This document shows, piece by piece, positions 1 to 5,215 of a DNA stretch of 6,619 nucleotides; position 1 is the first letter of the stretch; each line of letters begins with the position of its first letter. A model generated the notes under the pieces. The model was not told the DNA's origin. It was given only the letters and a program-made list of their open reading frames with translations, and ran no database searches. Both the position numbers and the translations under genes were made by a program. The stretch comes from Nitrospirales bacterium. Its GTDB lineage: Bacteria; Nitrospirota; Nitrospiria; Nitrospirales; UBA2166. The stretch lies in contig JAJDBL010000358.1 of NCBI GenBank assembly GCA_029261375.1, positions 1 to 6,619 on the forward strand, in the 5' to 3' direction.

Positions 1-1
1 A

Positions 2-559
2 ATTGGAGGCCAAGGGGGCACCAAGAAGCGTGGTCCTGAATTGGGCAACCTTGGCAATCTGCTAACTCCGAAGCAAATTATCAAAAAGGTTCTGAGTACG
101 AAGGCTGATCCTTACTTTTATGCAGAAGGATTTGAAAAGGAACACAAGAAGGGTCTGATGCCTGACAAGTATCGGGAGCTCATGACCGAGGAGGAACTTG
201 AAACCCTCGCCGCGTACCTTATGACGCTCAAGAATCCATCCCATAAAACCCCTAAGCCAATCTTTATGAAAGAAGAGGTTCAGCACGGATTCATGGTGTA
301 TGGGTATGTCAAAAATGCTAAGGGGAAGCCTCTCCCCAATATAAAGGTGGCGGCTCGACCCGCGAAAGATGGAAGTCATGCCATCTCTGCAACCACCAAT
401 GGGGTTGGGTACTACGAGGCGTTTATCCATATGCATAATACTGATGTTGGGGGGACCATCGTGGTGTCGGCCGGAGAGAAGAAGCAGGAACTCACGGCGA
501 ACTTCGACCCGTCAGATAAGACGACTAAGCGACAGGCTTCCGTGGATTTCTCGCTCTAG
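2..559 (+). CDS. c-type cytochrome fused to carboxypeptidase-regulatory-like beta domain (5' partial)
   Basis: The reading frame is open to the left edge, so this is the last 185 residues of a longer protein. The TTG at base 41 is internal, not a real start. The visible N-terminal part reads GGQGGTKKRGPELGNLG, the stretch that normally follows the CXXCH haem motif in class I cytochromes c. It is followed by GLMPDKYRELMTEEEL and a C-terminal helix (LETLAAYLMTLK). The Met of LMP (bases 158-160) is the likely distal haem ligand. The CXXCH itself lies outside the window. From about visible residue 95 (HGFMVYGYVKNAKGKPLPNI) to the end is a beta-sandwich of the carboxypeptidase-regulatory-like/transthyretin-like type (G.V.d..GkPlpni.V, then a TTNGVGYYE turn). 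The expected location is the periplasm or outer face, in electron transfer. The partner is unknown. The 75-base gap to the next gene holds no convincing terminator. The cytochrome call is fairly sure; the fusion is read directly from one frame. Confidence 0.8.
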   Translation: MGGQGGTKKRGPELGNLGNLLTPKQIIKKVLSTKADPYFYAEGFEKEHKKGLMPDKYRELMTEEELETLAAYLMTLKNPSHKTPKPIFMKEEVQHGFMVYGYVKNAKGKPLPNIKVAARPAKDGSHAISATTNGVGYYEAFIHMHNTDVGGTIVVSAGEKKQELTANFDPSDKTTKRQASVDFSL

Positions 560-634
560 TCATCGTCACTCCTGGTCGCTGACGACGCGCAGATTCGTTT
601 CCCTCTCCGTTCATTCACGCGATAGTTCATAGCA

Positions 635-1264
635 ATGCGTACACGGTTTATCGAATCCACTTCCCCGGCTCATCTTTCGATCAGACAACTTGTCGTCGCG
701 ATGCTCAGTAGCATCGTGATTGCTGGACTGTTCTGCGCTCCCGTGCTCTCTGCGGAGGGAGCACATGAGCATGTTGTGGGCACCAAATCCGGTTCGGTCT
801 CATCCGAGGCGCTCCGTGATGTCGGGGTGGCAATTGCGAATATGGCCATGGGCTGTGCAACGGAATGCGGGCTTGAGACATTTGAGCCTATTCAGCCCAT
901 CCTACCTGATCATTTGTGGATCAAAGGGTCAGCAGACTATGTGTTGTTTGTCCATTTCGATAAGGGCCGCCATGTGAAGTCCGCGAAAGTGTTGTTTGTT
1001 GGTGATGGTGTGCGAGGACGGTTTTGCGCTGAGGATCAGCCAGACGGCGGTGAGACGGGGTACGTGCATTTTCATCGCACCCACACACCGCCTGGCATGA
1101 TGTCGCACGGCGGCGAGCCTGGTGTCGAAGGGTGGTGGCTGCGCCATGTGTCGGTCGGACACTTCGAGATGGACATTGATGGGACGACCATGAAAATGAA
1201 ACCGGGGTTGGCCATGAACTTTTTCCCGACGCTCGCCCCGTCGTGTTCGCAAGACGCGGGGTAA
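635..1264 (+). CDS. secreted His-rich protein of unknown family, first tandem paralogue
   Basis: A 209-residue protein that I do not recognise. The N-terminus looks like a Sec signal peptide: basic residues R2, R4 and R17, a hydrophobic run LVVAMLSSIVIAGLF, and probable cleavage after VLSA at about residue 40. The mature part aligns along its length with the next gene. Shared blocks are DHLW (H93), VHF (H107), GRFCAEDQP (C131), VHFHR (H145, H147), MSHGGEPG (H158), GWWLRHV (H171) and a PGL.M.F.PT.AP.C tail. The conserved His and Cys residues suggest metal or cofactor binding in the periplasm; that is inference. Unlike its paralogue it has an extra CX3C pair (GCATECG, around residues 73-79). 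No clear Shine-Dalgarno precedes the ATG at 635. A later in-frame ATG at 701 would cut into the signal peptide, so 635 is preferred. Confidence 0.75.
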   Translation: MRTRFIESTSPAHLSIRQLVVAMLSSIVIAGLFCAPVLSAEGAHEHVVGTKSGSVSSEALRDVGVAIANMAMGCATECGLETFEPIQPILPDHLWIKGSADYVLFVHFDKGRHVKSAKVLFVGDGVRGRFCAEDQPDGGETGYVHFHRTHTPPGMMSHGGEPGVEGWWLRHVSVGHFEMDIDGTTMKMKPGLAMNFFPTLAPSCSQDAG

Positions 1265-1335
1265 CGGCTTTGACGACTCGGTTGATGTTGGCAACATTGA
1301 AATCCTCCCACACTCCCGCTTTCGTGATTGAAGCG

Positions 1336-1935
1336 ATGAATGGTGTCAGGGCTCCGAAAGGGAGACTTCTGCGTAGTGGCGCTCGTTTTGCCCTTGTAGT
1401 TGCCGCGTCGTGCGTTCTTGGAATGTGGCTAGTGTCGGAAGGTCTCGCTGCTGATGGCGAAGCTGACGTGATACGGCTTGCCGTACCATCCTGGACAGCA
1501 GTTCAAGCTATCGGGCCACGGTTGGGCGCGGTGTATGATTTTCAGCCATTTGAACCTGGCATGTCGAATCACCTTTGGATGAAGGCCTCCGAGGCCTATG
1601 CGACGTTTCTTCATTTTCACAAGTCAGTCGCTGAGCATGATGCGAAACTCATTTTTATGGGTGATGCGATCAAGGGGCGTTTTTGTGCAGAGGATCAGCC
1701 AGAACAAGGCCATACTGGTTTCGTTCATTTTCACCGATTGAGCACGCCAGAGGGCGCGATGAGCCATGGTGGCGAACCCGGTGAGGATGGCTGGTGGCTG
1801 CGCCATGTGGCCGTTCGCCATACCACTGTCATGAACACGAGTATCGCACCCGGCCTCACGATGCAGTTTAAACCGACCAAGGCTCCTCGGTGCCTATCAA
1901 CAACACACGACACTCTTTTACCTTCAGGGGAATGA
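1336..1935 (+). CDS. secreted His-rich protein of unknown family, second tandem paralogue
   Basis: A paralogue of the preceding gene and also unrecognised. The frame is open back to a GTG at 1243, but that start would overlap the upstream gene and bury the signal peptide. The ATG at 1336 gives a 199-residue protein with a good Sec signal: basic n-region (RAPKGRLLRSGAR), hydrophobic core, likely cleavage at GLAA/DG. A GTG at 1324 or ATG at 1285 are alternatives; none has a strong ribosome-binding site. Conserved residues from the 1336 start are H79 (NHLW), H93 and H95 (LHFHK), C117 (GRFCAEDQP), H131 and H133 (VHFHR), H144 (MSHGGEPG), H157 (WWLRHV) and a C-terminal PRC. The paired HXH motifs in a small periplasmic protein suggest a metal site (inference). 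The stop codon overlaps a possible ATG of the radical SAM fusion (ATGA at 1932-1935), pointing to translational coupling. Confidence 0.75.
   Translation: MNGVRAPKGRLLRSGARFALVVAASCVLGMWLVSEGLAADGEADVIRLAVPSWTAVQAIGPRLGAVYDFQPFEPGMSNHLWMKASEAYATFLHFHKSVAEHDAKLIFMGDAIKGRFCAEDQPEQGHTGFVHFHRLSTPEGAMSHGGEPGEDGWWLRHVAVRHTTVMNTSIAPGLTMQFKPTKAPRCLSTTHDTLLPSGE
1926..1930 (+). promoter_or_regulatory. Shine-Dalgarno AGGGG of the radical SAM/ArsM fusion
   Basis: AGGGG lies 7 bases before the ATG at 1938, a normal spacing, but only 1 base before the in-frame ATG at 1932. It therefore favours 1938 as the start. It sits inside the end of the upstream coding region, so translation of the two genes is probably coupled. 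Confidence 0.6.
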
Positions 1936-1937
1936 CG

Positions 1938-4445
1938 ATGTTGCAGGATACAACAATTCTTTACCGACCAGTGTGTGCGGAGTTCGAGAGGAACGACCTC
2001 CACTTTTTTCTTGATGGCGATCGCCCGAATTGGGTCTCGACGGATCTGCGCGGCGCGACGTTGTTGCGCCTGATTGATGGACGACGATCACTCAAGGATC
2101 TCGTTCGCGACTACGGCGAACGCGTTGGCGTCGACCCGTTGCGAGCTTGGGTGCACGTCCGTGGGTATGTTCAAGCGGCGTTGCGTAGCGAGATTGTGTC
2201 TCTGCAGCCGGCGGTGCCGCAAGAGTATGCCGGGCGAGCCTCATATCTTCGCCCGTCTGGACTCAATGAGTTTTGGGTGCACACCAACAATTCCTGCAAT
2301 CTCACATGTGCACATTGCCTCGTTTCCTCACACCCTGGAGCTGATCCAGGCCCCTCGACTGAGCATCTACTGCGTGTGATCTCAGAAGCAAAGGAACTTG
2401 GTGCCTCACGCTTTTACTTTACGGGCGGCGAGCCGTTTCTTCGGAAAGACATGATCCAACTCATTGAACATGTCACTCAGACCCTAGATTCCGAACTCAT
2501 TGTTTTGACCAACGCGACGCTGTTTCGGGGGACGCTGCTAAAGCAACTTGAAGCGCTCGATCGCACGAAGATCAAGTTTCAGATTAGCCTGGACGGTGCA
2601 ACCCCAGAGGTAAATGATCCTATTCGCGGGGAGAAGACGTTTGAAAACATCACACGAGGTATTCAGACGGTGTCTGAGATGGGCATTGACATCTCGCTGA
2701 CCGCTGTCTTAACGGGTACGAATCTTGATGATCTTCCCAAACTTCCAGCATTGGCGAAATCGCTTGATGTTGGGTCTATTCACGTGATGTGGATGCATCG
2801 TCGCGGAAGAATCTTGGAGCACGATGAATTGCCGTTTCCGACAAATGACCAGATGTTGGAGTCGATGCGACGTATTAAACAACACGCTGATGAGTGTGGT
2901 GTGCGGCTAGACAATATCGAGTCTCTCAGTGGACGGGTGAATGGGCGCCCGGGCGTGAAGTTTGATCTTAGTAACGCGTGTTGGGACAGCCTCTGCTTAA
3001 GCTACGATGGCCACGTGTACCCCTCTGCCTCGTTTGCCGGATATCCCGCATTGGATCTAGGTGATACCGGAACCTCATCTCTACGCACCCTTTGGATGGA
3101 GAGCCCGGTAGCCGCCACGATTCGAAGTGCCACGGTGGTCAATAAAGCTGGCGTCTCACACGATCCGTTTCGATTTATTCTTGGCGGCGGAGATATTGAA
3201 CATAGCTACTTTTTTTCGGAGCAGCGCGCTGGTGAAAACGACGTGTTAGACGAAGATCCGTATTACGGTCTCTACGTTGAGTTGTGCAAAGATGTGATGG
3301 TGCAATTTGCGGAGTCGAAGCGGATGGCCTTTAATGCGAGATCAGGGTTTGACAGTCCCATCCTGTTCCACGTCATGGGGGAGGGGATGGCCACGTGCGG
3401 GAGCCATTTCTGGGATACACCGGTCACCACGCTTCATTCCAATTGTGTCTTGGCATTTGACGTCGAGACCCCTCATGGCATCATCCGAGATTTTTACGGC
3501 AAAGCCGCTGACGTGCCTCAACCTGAGCTCTGCTGCACGATAGACGGATACTCTGAAGAGGAACTTTCACACATACCCAGTGAGGTTCGCGAACGTTCCT
3601 ATGGATGTGGCTCACCAATGCGGGGCGCAGGGATTCGCGAAGGCGAGACCATCGTCGATCTTGGCTCTGGTGGCGGCATTGACTGTTTTGTTGCCGCGAG
3701 AAAGACCGGGTGTGGTGGGCAGGTGATTGGTGTGGACATGACTGACAATATGCTGGAGGTTGCGGAACGCAATCGGCACCGCGTTTCGGAGCTGCTTGGT
3801 TATGACATCGTCGATTTTCGGAAGGGGTTTTTGGAAGAGATTCCTGTTGACGACAAAACAGTGGATCTTGTCACCTCTAATTGTGTCGTGAATCTCTCAC
3901 CGGATAAAAAAGCGGTGTTTTCAGAAATCTGGAGAATACTCAAAGACGGCGGTCGAACAGTGATCTCTGATATTGTCTCTGAGCGTGCGATTCCGCCTAT
4001 GATCAAGGTGAATAATCAGCTGTGGGGCGAATGCATCGCCGGTGCGCTGACCGAAGAAGAGTTTATCGCTTCGCTTGAGGAGGCAGGTTTTTACGGCATA
4101 GAACTGCTTCAGAAGGTTGTCTATCGTGATGTGGACGGACACAGGTTTAATTCCGTGACCGCGAGGGGGTACAAGTACGAGGTCGTGCCTGATGCTCCTC
4201 AAAATGGGTACATGGCGATCTATCGGGGGCCGATGAAAACCGTGCTTGATGAAAACGGTCGTGCCTACCATCGTGGGGAGCCTGTTTCCGTGACCGCTGA
4301 TACGGCCGCACGACTTCAGTCTCACCCGTATGCGACGTTATTTACCGTTATCGCCCCAGACGAGACCTCCGTGCATATGGTGCCCGTGCTTGAGGCGGTC
4401 ACTGACTCACCAGCAGTCGCAGGGGAGTCCGCCTGCTGTTCCTAA
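1938..4445 (+). CDS. PqqD/RRE-like - radical SAM - ArsM-type methyltransferase fusion protein
   Basis: An 835-residue multidomain enzyme, probably cytoplasmic. The ATG at 1938 has the best ribosome-binding site; ATG 1932 and GTG 1890 are in frame. Residues ~8-82 resemble a PqqD/RiPP-recognition fold (DLRGATLLRLIDGRRSLKDL). Residues ~108-335 are a radical SAM core with C120, C124, C127 (CX3CX2C, 4Fe-4S/SAM) and TGGEPF at 162-167. Residues ~345-385 look SPASM-like (C348, C353, LSYDGHVYPS...) but lack the usual Cys after VYP. Residues ~390-510 are unassigned, with GGGD at 416-419 and C450, C487, C503. From ~510 to the end is an ArsM-like domain: YGKAAD, CC 532-533, YGCGSP (C557), DLGSGGGID (574-582, SAM binding), SNCVVNLSPDK (C649), GECIAGA (C699), a GYMAIYRGP C-terminal region, and terminal CCS. 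ArsM methylates As(III) with SAM; the radical SAM substrate is unknown. Each half is clear; the combined function is inference. Confidence 0.85.
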   Translation: MLQDTTILYRPVCAEFERNDLHFFLDGDRPNWVSTDLRGATLLRLIDGRRSLKDLVRDYGERVGVDPLRAWVHVRGYVQAALRSEIVSLQPAVPQEYAGRASYLRPSGLNEFWVHTNNSCNLTCAHCLVSSHPGADPGPSTEHLLRVISEAKELGASRFYFTGGEPFLRKDMIQLIEHVTQTLDSELIVLTNATLFRGTLLKQLEALDRTKIKFQISLDGATPEVNDPIRGEKTFENITRGIQTVSEMGIDISLTAVLTGTNLDDLPKLPALAKSLDVGSIHVMWMHRRGRILEHDELPFPTNDQMLESMRRIKQHADECGVRLDNIESLSGRVNGRPGVKFDLSNACWDSLCLSYDGHVYPSASFAGYPALDLGDTGTSSLRTLWMESPVAATIRSATVVNKAGVSHDPFRFILGGGDIEHSYFFSEQRAGENDVLDEDPYYGLYVELCKDVMVQFAESKRMAFNARSGFDSPILFHVMGEGMATCGSHFWDTPVTTLHSNCVLAFDVETPHGIIRDFYGKAADVPQPELCCTIDGYSEEELSHIPSEVRERSYGCGSPMRGAGIREGETIVDLGSGGGIDCFVAARKTGCGGQVIGVDMTDNMLEVAERNRHRVSELLGYDIVDFRKGFLEEIPVDDKTVDLVTSNCVVNLSPDKKAVFSEIWRILKDGGRTVISDIVSERAIPPMIKVNNQLWGECIAGALTEEEFIASLEEAGFYGIELLQKVVYRDVDGHRFNSVTARGYKYEVVPDAPQNGYMAIYRGPMKTVLDENGRAYHRGEPVSVTADTAARLQSHPYATLFTVIAPDETSVHMVPVLEAVTDSPAVAGESACCS

Positions 4446-4456
4446 TCCTCCGTCTC

Positions 4457-4461
4457 AGGAG
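4457..4461 (+). promoter_or_regulatory. Shine-Dalgarno AGGAG of the TVP38/TMEM64 gene
   Basis: AGGAG lies 6 bases upstream of the GTG at 4468. This strong site, inside the 22-base gap after the fusion gene's TAA, decides the non-ATG start of the membrane protein. Confidence 0.75.
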
Positions 4462-4467
4462 TAGATC

Positions 4468-5178
4468 GTGCTGACTGGCCGCGGTCTGAAGATCGCGATC
4501 GGATTGGCAATCTTCACGGTCTGTCTCGTCATCGGTGGCGCCTGGGCTTCCGGAGTTTTCCATGACCTCCACATGCCAAACGAACAGGATATTTCACACT
4601 GGATCGAAGGGTATGGTGAAGCCGGTCCTGTGTTGTATCTCTTATTTTATGCGGTCGCTCCCACCCTGATGATTCCGAGCTTTCCAATTACGATGGCGGC
4701 CGGTGTGCTCTTCGGCACAACATGGGGAATTGTATTTGCCTCGCTCGGGTCAACGCTTGGCGCGCTTTTGCCATTCGTGCTTGCGAGGTCACTTGGCCGA
4801 CGGCATGTGGAGAAGCGTCTCCACGGTCGTCTGAAGGAACTTGATCAGAACGTCGAGAAATACGGATGGATTTACGTCGCCATCACACGCCTGATCCCGT
4901 TATTTCCTTTCGAGGCGCTCAATTTCGGATTTGGCTTGACCAAGGTTCGATTTGTAACATACATTGTCGTGTCGTGGCTCGGGATGTTGCCTGTGACGAT
5001 CGCATACGTTCTATTTGGCGCTTCTATCTTTGATATTTTTGAGGGAAGGGTTGGTGTTGAGCTTGTCATTGGAGTGATCGTCGTTGTGCTTCTTAGTCTC
5101 TTACCACTCGTGTATCGGAGGTCTCGGTATTTTAAGCCAAAACAGTCAACCAACAGTACTATCGACTCATCAACATGA
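4468..5178 (+). CDS. TVP38/TMEM64 (DedA/VTT-domain) family membrane protein
   Basis: A 236-residue inner-membrane protein starting at GTG, supported by AGGAG 6 bases upstream. An N-terminal membrane segment (residues ~8-28) is followed by a soluble stretch and then the VTT/SNARE-associated core. Family features are PSFPITMAAGVLFG (70-83), a glycine-rich helix leading to LPFVLARSLGRR (101-112), RLIPLFPFEALNFGFGLT (141-158) and GMLP (172-175). There are further membrane segments at about 163-184 and 197-216 and a basic C-terminal tail. Length fits the family (about 200-250). Biochemical roles vary across the wider superfamily (lipid scrambling or ion-coupled transport in DedA-like members). From general knowledge, TVP38/TMEM64 genes recur beside ArsM and radical SAM genes in arsenosugar-type clusters, so transport of a substrate or product of the upstream fusion is plausible but unproven. 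It follows the fusion by 22 bases, almost certainly in one operon. Confidence 0.88.
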   Translation: MLTGRGLKIAIGLAIFTVCLVIGGAWASGVFHDLHMPNEQDISHWIEGYGEAGPVLYLLFYAVAPTLMIPSFPITMAAGVLFGTTWGIVFASLGSTLGALLPFVLARSLGRRHVEKRLHGRLKELDQNVEKYGWIYVAITRLIPLFPFEALNFGFGLTKVRFVTYIVVSWLGMLPVTIAYVLFGASIFDIFEGRVGVELVIGVIVVVLLSLLPLVYRRSRYFKPKQSTNSTIDSST

Positions 5179-5215
5179 CGGTCTCTCAGTGGTCGTGTCG
5201 CATCGATAACTTGCC

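Noticed and set aside
563..585. Inverted repeat TCGTCA / TGACGA after the cytochrome stop, considered as a terminator
   Set aside because: Only 6 pairs with an 11-base loop and no following T-run; too weak to call.
560..634. Possible promoter between the cytochrome and first His-rich gene
   Set aside because: No convincing -35/-10 pair or operator repeat can be seen, so whether the cytochrome shares the transcript is left open.
921..1313. Minus-strand open frames over the first His-rich gene, with similar ones over the second
   Set aside because: They are antisense to genes with signal peptides and paralogue-conserved motifs; the minus-strand translations have no recognisable domain.
1243..1335. 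Extended GTG start for the second His-rich gene
   Set aside because: It would overlap the previous gene and put 31 non-signal-like residues before a good Sec signal peptide that begins at 1336.
3921..4325. Minus-strand open frame of 134 codons inside the fusion gene
   Set aside because: It lies wholly opposite the well-conserved ArsM domain and has no domain signature or ribosome-binding context.
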